Shown here: positions 11,771-25,162 of the stretch, one piece after another
Layout: each line of letters starts with the position of its first letter
How positions within the stretch are numbered: the first letter of the stretch is position 1
Assembly: GCA_029339505.1 (NCBI GenBank)
Contig: JAQISU010000189.1
Span: forward strand, 1,488,001 to 1,552,000
DNA length: 64,000 nucleotides
Reading direction: 5' to 3'
From: Unio delphinus
Taxonomy: Eukaryota > Mollusca > Bivalvia > Unionida > Unionidae
Notes under the pieces: generated by a model
Database searches by the model: none
What the model was told of the DNA's origin: nothing
The model's input: only the letters and a program-made list of their open reading frames with translations
Made by a program: the position numbers and the translations under genes

Positions 11771-12549
11771 TCATCAAGGTGAAATCATAAAATTGAGTTC
11801 GGTAACTAGGCATATGTGTGGAATGACAAAATATTGATAGAAATGATTTGACTGGTTAGGGATGAATGACAAAATATTGATAGAAATGATTTGACTGGTT
11901 AGGGATGAATTTTGATTTATTTTCAATCAATATGTTCCTTCATTAAAGCCAAAACGATCTAATCACGCATCACTCCTATCAAGTACCACTTAAAGCGAGT
12001 GGATCGATGCTAGGATAAAGTAAACGAAAATTCTACTTCACGGTATCTCACTTATGAAAAACGATGGCATTGGGAGGGAAGCTGTACAACAACATATAGC
12101 AAAGTGTTTCGTTACATTACTCTGTATACATGAATAAACAATGAACATATGACTCAATAACAAGGTGCTAATAACAAATGCATAATGGAACCAAGTAGTT
12201 GTCAACCGGAACGTCTCTGGACTATTCTACTTGAAATCTATTTTAAGATAACTGTCACGCATCAGTTGGAAGTTTGCTGCGTGGCTTGTACTTAATGGAA
12301 CTCATGAATGAATTAGAACATGCATGCAGACTACGTTATGGACTGCTTTCTAGACGATCTCTCCTTAGCGATGAACCAGATGTTAAGATATCCAGATACA
12401 TTATGGTTAATATGGTACAAGTAAGTATAGAAGTATTGTAGGACTGCAAATCAGGCATATCGCTAATTATTGAAACTGTAAATAATATAATAACATTGAA
12501 AAAATAAATATCTTATACGCACTGACCATTTGCAGAAAAACTTATCTGC
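11771..12549. other. Unique sequence with one short direct duplication
   Basis: A segment of about 45 bp containing GACAAAATATTGATAGAAAT and GATTTGACTGGTTAGGGAT is present twice back to back at about 11820-11908. No gene recognised. Confidence 0.6.
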
Positions 12550-13990
<1,441 letters not shown>

Positions 13991-14036
13991 AACATTGCAA
14001 ATAACATGATATATTTCCTGACGGAACAGTAACAAT

Positions 14037-14040
<4 letters not shown>

Positions 14041-14100
<60 letters not shown>
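14041..14100. repeat. (GA)n microsatellite
   Basis: Pure AG tract of 60 bp. Confidence 0.97.
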
Positions 14101-14101
<1 letters not shown>

Positions 14102-14169
14102 AAAAATGAAAAGAGTCAGGTCTTTGCAAATAACATGCTATATTTCCTGACGGAAAAGTAACAATTGCA

Positions 14170-14172
<3 letters not shown>

Positions 14173-14222
<50 letters not shown>
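14173..14222. repeat. (GA)n microsatellite
   Basis: Pure GA tract inside the first duplicated block. Confidence 0.97.
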
Positions 14223-14224
<2 letters not shown>

Positions 14225-14482
14225 AAAAAAGTCAGGTGTGAATCATCCTCTCTCAAAGAAACAACAGTTTCTCAAATTACTCCCTGATAGAACTAACTGA
14301 AAGAAATATGGCACCAGTAAGAATTCGGTTATGTAACCAAACTCTTTAGAATTCGTTTATGTAACCAAACTGTTTATAATTCGGTTATGTAACCAAACTC
14401 CTGAGAGAGAGAGCAAAAATGAAAAGAGTCAGGTCTTTGCAAATAACATGCTATATTTCCTGACGGAACAGTAACAATTGCA

Positions 14483-14485
<3 letters not shown>

Positions 14486-14531
<46 letters not shown>
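14486..14531. repeat. (GA)n microsatellite
   Basis: Pure GA tract inside the second duplicated block, equivalent to the one at 14173. Confidence 0.97.
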
Positions 14532-14533
<2 letters not shown>

Positions 14534-14904
14534 AAAGAAGTCAGGTGTGAATCATCCTCTCTCAAAGAAACAACAGTTTCTCAAATTACTCCCTGATAGA
14601 ACTAACTGAAAGAAATATGGCACCAGTAAGAATTCGGTTATGTAACCAAACTCTTTAGAATTCGTTTATGTAACCAAACTGTTTATAATTCGGTTATGTA
14701 ACCAAACTCTTTAGAGGTCGTCATAGAAGAGTCAATACAACAATGCCGAATAATTTGTAAGAGCTTGTTAAGTTGTTCATCCTGCCAAAAACTTTGACGC
14801 CGATCAAGATACAAAATAATGGTCTGTGCAATTTTCTGGCGTTATACGTACAGCACGACCAATACGTATAAATATTTAGATTTGACATAACATACGTAAA
14901 TTAA

Positions 14905-15420
14905 GGTCACGAAAAAATGCCGAGACGTGGAACAACTCTGCTACAGAGCATACTGTCAAATACAGGCGTGTTTAGGATGTTACTCTCCATATGTTATCAA
15001 TTCCAATCTGAAATATTCTTACAATTTTGAGGTCATTTCTTTGTTTCAACGATGGTCACGAATTCCATGGAAAATGACCCACTTGCTGCAAAGACCGTTG
15101 TCTGTAACTGATGAGCGTGATTGGCCACTGCGATGGGTACCATTGATGAAGATGCTCACGAGTCAAAGGAAGATGTTTATATTACCACGAGCATTAATTA
15201 TTCGTCATATGGTTCGAATGTATTAAAGCATCGTTTGAAGCTCAGAAAGGTTTGGGCAAAACAGGTCCCGCACTTGTTGACAGGTGTTCATAATCAGACT
15301 CTGGTTAAAATCGCTAATCGCTACATGCCAAATATTAAAGATGTGATCAGAGGCGTCCGAATGAGATTCTCACAGGTCATAAAACACCGATTTACCTTTA
15401 TGAAACTGACTCGATAGAAT
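14905..15420 (+). pseudogene. Dead mariner-family (Tc1/mariner) transposase fragment
   Basis: Mariner transposases cut and paste DNA using a D,D(34)D catalytic triad. Three frames must be combined to read this one. Frame 2 (from about 14927) gives YRAYCQIQACLGC, matching the N-terminal helix-turn-helix pattern, then RPLSVTDERD (about 15093-15120), matching the GRPLSVTDE linker. Frame 1 (15121-15360) gives SINYSSYGSNVLKHRLKL, then RKVWAKQVPHLLTGVHNQ (about 15242-15296), matching the diagnostic RKV-A-WVPHLLT. Frame 3 gives TGHKTPIYLYE (15372-15404), where the family has TGDETW-Y. The first catalytic Asp is His here (CAT at 15378-15380). The rest of the catalytic domain is missing after about 15420, and no terminal inverted repeats could be paired. 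Non-functional. Confidence 0.85.
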
Positions 15421-15517
15421 ATAATACCATTTGCATCGGAGAAAACGATAGAGTTTATTGCAAATTATTTTATAATGCAAAATAGAACGCTCCTTCGATT
15501 AACTATATCCAAAATCT

Positions 15518-15620
15518 GCTAATGGTCCGGAACATCCAGATACCTGTACCTGATTCTGCTAATATCATCGGACATTAAGGTACCTGTACCTGATTCTGGA
15601 TGCCTGCAACTGGTTGTGCA
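15518..15620. repeat. Short ~40-bp minisatellite, 2-3 diverged units
   Basis: The segment ACCTGTACCTGATTCTG recurs at about 15542 and 15583, with partial homology on either side (CTGCTAAT..., CTGGATGCCTG...). Confidence 0.65.
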
Positions 15621-15699
15621 TGGCTAGTATTTGGAAGGGATGCACTAAGGTAATATTCATTCAAAGAATACATTTTTAGAACAGCGCAAAAATATTTAT

Positions 15700-17060
15700 A
15701 ATTTTTTTTAATATTCGTGGTATTTCCTAACGACAATGAAGAACTGCATATTGAATTATTCCTCGAGGAAATTATTGAGAAATGCTAAGAAGAAGTAACG
15801 ATATCGTTATTATTCTAAACGTTACAAAAAACCAATAAAGTCTAGGGAACAATAATGGATAACCGCATTCCAAAAGTTGCCGGAAACTCTGTGAAGATTT
15901 CCTGCATACAACTACATTATCAAACTCAACTTTACAAACATTTAATATATTTATTTACAAAAATAATAAAAGAAAAGGATGTTTTGTTTTTTTCCTAGAG
16001 AAGTCCTTGTAAAATTTGTTACATATATCAACAACTGACCTCTTAAAACATATTTATATATTTTCTGCGACAATCGTAAATAACCAAAATACTTTTTACG
16101 TACTTCCCTTCTGGTTAAGTAAAACAGTGACGCTAAGGAAACCCTAGTATATATCCTGTGGAAACAGTAAATAACAACAATACAGCAAATTGTTTTTTTT
16201 TAAAATTCAGTTCTTTGCAAACTCATTCTATATTGAATGATGCTATTATATTAAATAGCACACATCCCACGAGGTCCTTTACGAAATTAGAGTGATTAAC
16301 AGTAAAACTTTGGTCATCTAACTCTTCTCTACACAAACTAACATATATCGGAAGAAAACAATAGTCCAGTAGAGTGAATTGTCACTAAAGGACCTTTAGT
16401 GATGATTTCGTATAAAGCAGTAGTTTTGCAAAATTAAAATATACTTCTCTTCTTCAGGTAACAGTAATCGAGAAAATTTCACATTCAGCGATACGTTCCC
16501 ATCACCAATCTCAGGTTTGAAAGAAGTGCTATATTGTCTGGGAAAAAAACAGAAATAGAGAACGGTATATCAGTTGTTTCATTCGTGAATAAATGTGAAA
16601 ACTGTATAGTAAAGCGATAAATCGAAAGTCGTGAAAATCAAATCTCAAAACATCTTATTTATTTACTAAATGAACAGTAAATGAGAACATTATTGCAAAT
16701 ATCCATTTCAAGTTTGCAAATATTTGTAGGATTACGTGTCACAGAGTAATGTAGAAGAGTATTTTAATTGTTTTCTGAGGGAAGAGTAAAGTAGAACTTT
16801 ATCTCGAACTGTCCTATACCCATATTCATTTCAAATGAAGCATAATTCCTAAGAATGGCAATATCTGTCAACTTTGCAAACAAATATTATATTTTTGTGG
16901 TAACATAACCGGAGAATATTGTGTCGGAATGTTACCTGATTGAAGCCAGTGGACAATCCAACTAAAGCAGGGTCCTAACTTGCCATCATAAAATCCATAC
17001 AGTGTCTAATATCTTTTCTATGGGATTAGTAATAATTCCTTGAGGAAATCGTGTATCCAT
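15700..17060. repeat. Probable ancient, highly degraded tandem repeat of ~85-130 bp
   Basis: A loose motif of the form TTTCTGAGGGAACAGTAAAT, near TTTGCAAATATTATAT, recurs at about 16059, 16150, 16270, 16455, 16535, 16660, 16772, 16890 and 17025. Weaker hits lie at about 15720 and 15760. The best pair is TTTTCTGAGGGAAGAGTAAA at about 16772 and ACTAAATGAACAGTAAATGA near 16664. The same motif occurs in the recent duplication at 14.0-14.5 kb and near 17535 and 20680. The region carries no recognisable gene. Confidence 0.45.
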
Positions 17061-17069
17061 CCGTACAAC

Positions 17070-17510
17070 CATGTAATCATGTATTCATATAGCCATATGA
17101 ACATGCAACCATATAACCATGTAACCACGTGACCATGTAATCATATAATCGAGTAACATTGCAATCATGGGACCATATAATCATATAACCATGTAATCAT
17201 ATAACCATGTAACCATGTGACCATGTAATCATATAATCGAGTAACATTGCAATCATTGGACCATATAATCATATAACCATGTAATCATATAACCATGTAA
17301 CCATGTGACCATATAATCGAGTAACATTGCAATCATTGGACCATATAATCATGTAACCACGTAATCATATAACCATGTAACCATGTGACCATGTAATCAT
17401 ATAATCGAGTAACATTGCAATCATTGGACCATATAATCATATAACCATGTAATCATATAACCATGTAACCATGTAATCATCTTACTATGTAATGATGTAA
17501 CTAAGTAACC
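17070..17510. repeat. 8-bp-based minisatellite with 80/88-bp higher-order units
   Basis: Basic units are AACCATGT and AATCATAT alternating with variants. A marker, CGAGTAACATTGCAATCA, recurs with starts near 17149, 17237, 17317 and 17405. The spacings of 88, 80 and 88 bp are eleven, ten and eleven basic units. Confidence 0.9.
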
Positions 17511-17589
17511 ATGTGACCAAAATACGCAAACTACTATTGTAGTTCCTGATATAACAGTAAATATGAATATTATATCCAGTTTAGGAATA

Positions 17590-20500
17590 CACCACCTGAA
17601 GCAGCAGTGATCATGAAGTGATTATACTTAATTCGTAAAATATACAAGCTAACAGTGATCATGAAGTAATCATACTTAATTAGTAAAATATACAAGCTAA
17701 CAGTGATCATGAAGTGATCATACTTAATTCGTAAAATATACAAGCTAACAGTGATCATGAAGCAATCACACTTAATTCGTAAAATATACAAGCTGACAGT
17801 GATCATGAAGTGATCATACTTATTCGTAAAATATCCAAGCTAACAGTGATCATGAAGTAATCATACTTAATTCGTAAAATATACAAGCTAACAGTAATCA
17901 TGAAGTAATCATACTTAATTCGTAAAATATACAAGCTAACGGTGATCATGAAGTAATCATACTTAATTCGTAAAATATACAAGCTAACAGTGATCATGAA
18001 GTAATCATACTTAATTCGTAAAATATACAAGCTAACAGTGATCATGAAGTAATCATACTTAATTCATAAATCAAACAAGACAGCAAGTGATCATGAAGTA
18101 ATCATACTTAATTCATAAACCAAACAAGACAGCAAGTGATCATGAAGTAATCACACTGAATTCGTAAAACATAAGTCCACTAACAGCGATCATGAAGTAA
18201 TCATACTTAATTCGTAAAATATACAAGCTAACAGTGATCATGAAGTAATCATACTTAATTCGTAAAATATACAAGCTAACAGTAATCATGAAGTAATCAT
18301 ACTTAATTCGTAAAATATACAAGCTAACGGTGATCATGAAGTAATCATACTTAATTCGTAAAATATACAAGCTAACAGTGATCATGAAGTAATCATACTT
18401 AAATCGTAAAATATACAAGCTAACAGTGATCATGAAGTAATCATACTTAATTCATAAATCAAACAAGACAGCAAGTGATCATGAAGTAATCATACTTAAT
18501 TCATAAACCAAACAAGACAGCAAGTGATCATGAAGTAATCACACTGAATTCGTAAAACATAAGTCCACTAACAGCGATCATGAAGTAATCATACTTAATT
18601 CGTAAAATATACAAGCTAACAGTGATCATGAAGTAATCATACTTAATTCTTAAAATATACAAGCTAACAGTGATCATTAAGTAATCATACTTAATTCGTA
18701 AAATATACAAGCTAACAGTGATCATGAAGTAATCATACTTAATTCGTAAAATATATAAGCTAACAGTGATCATTAAGTAATCATACTTAATTCGTAAAAT
18801 ATACAAGCTAACAGTGATCATTAAGTAATCATACTTAATTCGTAAAATATATAAGCTAACAGTGATCATGAAGTAATCATACTTAATTCATAAATCAAAG
18901 AAGACAGCAAGTGATCATGAAGTAATCATACTTAATTCGTAAAATATACAAGCTAACAGTGATCATGAAGTAATCATACTTAATTCTTAAAATAAACAAG
19001 CTAACAGTGATCATGAAGTAATCATACTTAATTCTTAAAATATACAAGTTAACAGTGATCATTAAGTAATCATACTGAATTCGTAAAATATACAAGCTAA
19101 CAGTGATCATGAAGTAATCATACTTAATTCATAAATCAAACAAGACAGCAAGTGATCATGAAGTAATCATACTTAATTCATAAACCAAACAAGACAGCAA
19201 GTGATCATAAAGTAATCACACTGAATTCGTAAAACATAAGTCCACTAACAGCGATCATGAAGTAATCATACTTAATTCGTAAAATATACAAGCTAACAGT
19301 GATCATGAAGTAATCATACTTAATTTTTAAAATATACAAGCTAACAGTGATCATTAAGTAATCATACTTAATTAGTAAAATATACAAGCTAACAGTGATC
19401 ATGAAGTAATCATACTTAATTCGTAAAATATACAAGCTAACAGTGATCATGAAGTAATCATACTTAATTCGTAAAATATACAAGCTAACAGTGATCATGA
19501 AGTAATCATACTTAATTCATAAATCAAAGAAGACAACAAGTGATCATGAAGTAATCATACTTAATTCGTAAAACATAAGTCCACTAACAGCGATCATGAA
19601 GTAATCATACTTAATTCGTAAAATATACAAGCTAACAGTGATCATGAAGTAATCATACTTAATTCTTAAAATATACAAGCTAACAGTGATCATTAAGTAA
19701 TCATACTTAATTCGTAAAATATACAAGCTAACAGTGATCATGAAGTAATCATACTTAATTCGTAAAATATATAAGCTAACAGTGATCATTAAGTAATCAT
19801 ACTTAATTCGTAAAATATACAAGCTAACAGTGATCATTAAGTAATCATACTTAATTCGTAAAATATATAAGCTAACAGTGATCATGAAGTAATCATACTT
19901 AATTCATAAATCAAAGAAGACAGCAAGTGATCATGAAGTAATCATACTTAATTCGTAAAATATACAAGCTAACAGTGATCATGAAGTAATCATACTTAAT
20001 TCTTAAAATAAACAAGCTAACAGTGATCATGAAGTAATCATACTTAATTCTTAAAATATACAAGCTAACAGTGATCATTAAGTAATCATACTGAATTCGT
20101 AAAATATACAAGCTAACAGTGATCATGAAGTAATCATACTTAATTCATAAATCAAACAAGACAGCAAGTGATCATGAAGTAATCATACTTAATTCATAAA
20201 CCAAACAAGACAGCAAGTGATCATAAAGTAATCACACTGAATTCGTAAAACATAAGTCCACTAACAGCGATCATGAAGTAATCATACTTAATTCGTAAAA
20301 TATACAAGCTAACAGTGATCATGAAGTAATCATACTTAATTTTTAAAATATACAAGCTAACAGTGATCATTAAGTAATCATACTTAATTAGTAAAATATA
20401 CAAGCTAACAGTGATCATGAAGTAATCATACTTAATTCGTAAAATATACAAGCTAACAGTGATCATGAAGTAATCATACTTAATTCGTAAAATATACAAG

Positions 20501-20640
20501 CTAACAGTGATCATGAAGTAATCATACTTAATTCATAAATCAAAGAAGACAACAAGTGATCATGAAGTAATCACACTTAATTCGTAAAACATAAGTCCAC
20601 TAACAGCGATCATGAAGTAATCATACGTAGTTCACAAAAC
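17590..20640. repeat. 48-bp satellite array, ~63 units, with higher-order repeats
   Basis: The unit is TGATCATGAAGTAATCATAC, TTAATTCGTAAAATATACAA, GCTAACAG (48 bp). Longer variant units (about 49-50 bp) carry AATCAAACAAGACAGCAAG or AAACATAAGTCCACTAACAG. Because 48 is a multiple of three, the minus strand stays open as repeats of MITVSLYILRIKYDYF, giving frames of 71-113 codons (for example 18528-18869 and 19544-19885). I read these as by-products of the unit length rather than genes, since stops in the variant units break every run. Confidence 0.96.
18570..20601. repeat. 1,016-bp tandem duplication inside the 48-bp array
   Basis: The marker ATAAGTCCAC occurs at 19236 and 20252, and at 19575 and 20591, each pair 1,016 bp apart. 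Minus-strand frames at 18528-18869, 18895-19110 and 19205-19498 recur at 19544-19885, 19911-20126 and 20221-20514, also shifted by 1,016 bp. Almost every variant base is shared. The two halves are about 18570-19585 and 19586-20601. Confidence 0.93.
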
Positions 20641-20783
20641 TAACACGCAAACAACAACAACAACAAAGTCAGTACATGAAATTGTTTCCTGAGACATTGA
20701 CGCTCATATAGAAACATTAACTAAGCAATCATCGATATCTTGAGGGAATAGTTATAGATCTGTATACATAGTCATTTGTTGTT

Positions 20784-20882
20784 CTGTAGTGTATAGTCAT
20801 ATCATTACTGATGGTGTAAAGCGCTTAGAGCTTCGAAAGATTAGGCGCTATACAAAGTTCTCATTATTATTATTATTATTTA
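20784..20882 (+). mobile_element. Isolated 3' tail of the same LINE family as at 6.7-7.4 kb
   Basis: CTGTAGTG, a degenerate ATATCATTA stretch, GTAAAGCGCTTAGAGCTTC, TTAGGCGCTATACAAAG and (ATT)n match 7241-7368 with few differences. The hairpin GCGCTTAG/TTAGGCGC (20821 and 20841) is conserved. No ORF2 sequence precedes it, so this is a severely 5'-truncated LINE copy, or a SINE sharing the LINE tail. Confidence 0.85.
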
Positions 20883-22550
20883 TCTATATTGCTTTTTTAG
20901 ATTGGTTTCTTGGATTACTCTGAAAACATGAATACACAAGCTGTAAAGATCCCCAGCATGAATTTACCATATACAAATAGATCTCCATGCCAGGCAGAAT
21001 ATGAGGGAATATATCATTGTGATTTTTTTATATAAACTTTTTAAATTTAAAGTTTCTAAGAAATGACAGGTTTCTCTATGACAGGATGTATCTGAAAAGC
21101 TGAAAGCAAGTCCTAAAGTGCTAAAAGAAGAATTCAGGATATATCCAAATTTAAGGATCCGCCATATCAAAGTATATTCCATAATACTGTAATGGTAATG
21201 ATAGAAAGGTATATCATCATGCATGTTGTGACGTATTCCCGCACAGGTCACATTTTATGGGGGTGCAAAATGTATGGAGTTACTTCTTTTATTAAAACCC
21301 CATATTCCATGAATACAACTATGTATCGAAAACAACACTAATAATTAGTTTCAGAATATAGCATTTGCGATTCGCAACCCGTTTCTCTCTACCGTCCCTA
21401 ACCACTTCTGAATGCGCCATGGGGTGGAAAAAAAATCCTTAATAAATTCCTCATATTAAGCTTCACTTTATTATTAAATCATAAATAGGAAAACTAATTA
21501 TATTTAGTTATAAATCTTTTTAAGGCAATAAATGTCAGCCAGTAACGTGACCTGGTATAAAAAGCATGTGTGTGGGGGGGGCCTATTCAAAGGAACGTTT
21601 CAATACAGTCCTGGTAGTGCGTGAAACGCTTTATTTATGTTTATTGCTGTCTTTAGTCTTATTATAATTGTTTTTTATGAGCCTAAATGCAAAATAAAGT
21701 GAACTAAATTAGGTAGCAATGACAAAACAAAATATGACCAGTTTGTCCCAGCGTTATAACTTGAATGGCTTTATACTGAAAGGCGATATAGTGAGGATGT
21801 TTTGGAATCATGGGAAGAATTAGAAGAGTTCAGGATTTAAATATACCACAACAGAAGGTCTGTACAATTCACATTCAAATTCGATTGTGGCTTTGAATAA
21901 ACTTTCGGAACAATGGAACAACAATTTGTTCGCGTGTAGCCAAATATCGTTTTATGCAGTATATGTACATGTATATCCAATGTATTTCGGTCTCTCACTT
22001 TGGTGATGTTTAAAGTCCAAAGTATTCCAAACGTTCCCTTTTTTGCAACTGCTCTGACGTCCTTTGAAGAGCCAGTGCCTTTGCAAGTTGATATATGCAG
22101 CTTTTTCGCAGAAATTTTTTTTTTTTTACCTAAGTTATCAAAGAACGTTGCTAAAGTAACTGAAAATACACAGATTTTAAGGCACAATTAAGCAGATATA
22201 AAGCTTCATTGATATTATCTTTTAAATTGGTGTTAACATAAATTGGCTTAACTTACAACTCAAAGTGAAATCCACCCCACGGCCTGTGAATCTTTTTAAA
22301 ACGTTATCTAAGGAACCATTTGGGTCTTTGTGTTAGAGATTCTTGTCATGGACCATGGCTGCTTTATAAAATCAGAACATTCATTGTGGTCCTATATAAT
22401 GAAAAGATGTCAGAAGTATTTTTTTTTTTTATATAAAATCAAACTAAAATGCAGAAAATAAAACTACCAATTGCGTTATACGAAACTGAAGCTGAAATCT
22501 CGGTCGGTTCGCCGACAGAGTTCTGATTTGTTTATGTTTGTGAGCATGTT

Positions 22551-22553
<3 letters not shown>
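20883..22553. other. Unique AT-rich sequence
   Basis: A G8 run lies near 21576. Overlapping frames on both strands at 21837-22191 (116 codons minus, 63 plus) have no recognisable domain. No element identified. Confidence 0.4.

Positions 22554-22606
<53 letters not shown>
22554..22606. repeat. (GT)n microsatellite
   Basis: Pure TG tract ending in a few GTGC variants. Confidence 0.96.
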
Positions 22607-22610
<4 letters not shown>

Positions 22611-25024
22611 CGTGAGCGCCTGTGTGTGCATTTTGTGCGATGTGTTATTCATGAGTGAATCGGAGAAGATGATTTACTCAGTTTTTATTGCTTTATGTCC
22701 TTTTATTTCGATAATGAAATAATCTTCCAGTATTTATATTTCTGTTATAGGAATAACAATTCAGCATAATTAACATATCAACATATATTGCAATGATGTT
22801 TCAATAATTATTAGGATACAATTTCTATGATGTATGTACTGGAACATTTCAGTCGGTAATTTTAACACTTTTTATCTACAATCAGACACACACATTTTAA
22901 ATCAAAACACACACCCATATACTCTAGCATGGCTTTTTTTATACCTATTCAATAGAAACATCTACAATATACCAACTGCTTTTTATATTACTATCCAAAA
23001 CTTATACAACACTATCCAGCACTCGCTTTCTTGTTGCAATCCAAGCACGCATCTCTACACTACAGCAACCGTTTTATTACCATATAGCACACACTCCACT
23101 AACTCCACTGACATTTGTTTAAAGATATGAAAACATATAACCCACTATCTAACAACAAAGGTAGAATTGTTTATACACACACTCTTTACTTGCACGCGCA
23201 CAAACACGATAAGCAACTCTCTTCTCAGGAGATCTGGGTAACCTTGAAAAGTACCGTTGGTTTTTCACTACCACCATTCTCCTTAGCAGTCGCACTTACC
23301 AGACAAGCACCACACAGGATTGTTTCCATTTTCCCTCCACGATATCCTAGTGGAGTGTACGAGCCTAAATCTAGGTTCCCCTATGCTTTATTCTCGTCCT
23401 CATGTTTCCAATCTTGATGGCCCATCCCACTAACTTTTCCCTGGCTCTTTAACCAGTTCTGGCTCAGGCGTTGGAAAGGCCTCTCCTGCTCCTTGATCCT
23501 CCTTTCCGACTTCAGAGCGGTCTTATAACTAGCAATAGTTTACATTGTGAAAAATTTGTTACACACGGGGGGGGGGGGGTAATTATAATGTTGTGTAATG
23601 GAATTTTAATTTGACTATAGAGGGTTGTTATATTGTTTAATTTAATAGTGGGACTGATATAACCAATCCCCCAGTGGTTTAATCCCCTTTTTTCATCTAG
23701 GTCTAGTTTTTATTTTATGTGATTTTGGTGGCCTTAAGGATTCTCAAGAGTTCAAAAGCATGCCACCAACTTCATAATAAGCATGTTATGTATGTAGTTT
23801 CCCCCATTACAGATGCTCGTCGAATAGAATTCCCCCAGGAACTTTGCCACTTTTTAAATTTAGCATTTTCATATTTAGATAGATATTTGGAAACCTGCGT
23901 ATTTAACCATTGTTGTAAACATATTCCTCATTTTTCAACCCATTAATCAAACATTCCCCATTCCCATCTGCAATCCGCCAACCACGATTTCACTTTAGCT
24001 TTGGCATTTCTCATTATTTCCAGATCAGATTTAACAGATTCAAACAGCAGCGTTTTGTAGATTTCATAACCGTGCATATACCCATTAGGTGAGGTGCATT
24101 TGTTCGACTGAATGACTTTCGCCACTCATACACGTGACATCTATGTTTACGAGGTCTAAGTGGTTCCTTTATCAGTAAAGAAGGGGGTGGGCTCTCTTAA
24201 CATTGGCAACACGGATTTGATTCGATCTTGGATTTGAGACGCATATCTGCGTCTGTACCACTAATGCGTCGCATGGCACGCTCATCGTGAGTGACATTTG
24301 CAGAAGAAGCACAACTTAATTACCTCTTGATTAGACAGTAGATGTCCACTCAACACTTCAATGAATGCGCCGCATACATGAGTCCCCAAGCAGCAGCAAA
24401 ATTCTTCTGAAACCCCGGAGATTACTATTTATCAAAGTATCGTAGTCTTTGCTGAATTGGGTGTTCCCTAACAAGCAATATTGTGTTAGCCACATATATT
24501 GATTATGCCAATCGTAGAAGGTACAAATTTTATTTTTATGAAGACTCGAATTTGAATTTTGTGTTGATAGTGTGCATCAATTTTTCAAAACATATAATCA
24601 ATCAGCGAGTAGACGTTACTAATCTTTCCACATTGAATGGTCGTTGTTTAGACGTAGGCTTGAAAGGGGATAAATCTGTCAGTTCAAAGAACATGATCAT
24701 AAAAGATCATAAGAGTTTTTCAAAACGCCTAATTGTTAGCCCTATAGATGATCAGATGCCGAAGTCCATCTCCTAAGATCTTCTCTGAATAAGTCCCCGG
24801 GTAGGGTGATTCAAATCCAGTCGTCTTAAGTGATGCAGTCCCACGAAACTTATTTCACATTCAGCATCATTTATCCTGGCCTACTGCGCGGCTGGTCTGG
24901 AACCCGCTTCAACGGGTAATTCCTGAAGGTTCCTTCTGGCAATCCCTCTCAATTTATGTTGTCCATGACTCTTTAACATCGGTTGCAGAGTTGGTTTGAC
25001 AACTCTCGGAGGTCCTCTTTTTCA
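22607..25024. other. Unique sequence, slightly richer in GC in places
   Basis: Includes a CA-rich patch (about 22885-23110), a G13 run near 23566-23578 and open frames of 60-100 codons (22834-23130, 23115-23417, 23719-23946 plus; 23943-24125 minus). None shows a domain I recognise. The higher GC at 23.2-23.5 and 24.8-25.2 kb may mark old coding or mobile-element DNA. Confidence 0.35.
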
Positions 25025-25162
25025 TCTTCCTAGCCTGCCAATGAACTTATATTTCATGTAGTCACAAATAACATCAAGGTCACGATACGCTGGATCTTCT
25101 ACCAGACGTTTGAATGCTCGAATGACACATATGCTCGCAATGCGTAGGCTGCAGAAAATACT
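25025..25162 (-). pseudogene. Coding-like scrap of unknown origin
   Basis: A 46-codon stop-to-stop frame contains AFKRLVEDPAYRDLDVICDY, a charged, protein-like stretch ending in KFIGRLGR and a stop. It resembles the DDE-nuclease-like proteins, often with FLYWCH fingers, that are spread by transposition in invertebrates (a phrase like DLDVICDYFE followed by IGR). This is a memory-based resemblance only. Flanking frames do not extend it convincingly. Confidence 0.25.

Larger units (their letters stand above)
13991..14711. repeat. Nested tandem duplication of a ~310-bp block centred on GA microsatellites
   Basis: The block beginning CAAAAATGAAAAGAGTCAGG occurs at 14101 and again at 14414. Each copy contains TTGCAAATAACATGCTATAT, TTCCTGACGGAA, a GA tract, GTCAGGTGTGAATCATCCTC and a tail of three 28-bp units (AATTCGGTTATGTAACCAAA, then CTCTTTAG). 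A third partial copy of the TTTCCTGACGGAACAGTAACAATT segment precedes the first GA tract at about 13995-14040. The copies are nearly identical apart from GA-tract length, so the duplication is recent. Confidence 0.9.

Noticed and set aside
18528..19885. Tandem-repeat membrane protein genes (MITVSLYILRIKYDYF)
   Set aside because: The open frame follows from a 48-bp unit lacking stops in that frame; variant units break it, and no non-repeat coding sequence flanks it.
23115..23417. 100-codon plus frame in GC-richer DNA as a host exon
   Set aside because: No domain, no convincing splice context, and the sequence looks equally open on neither strand beyond chance.
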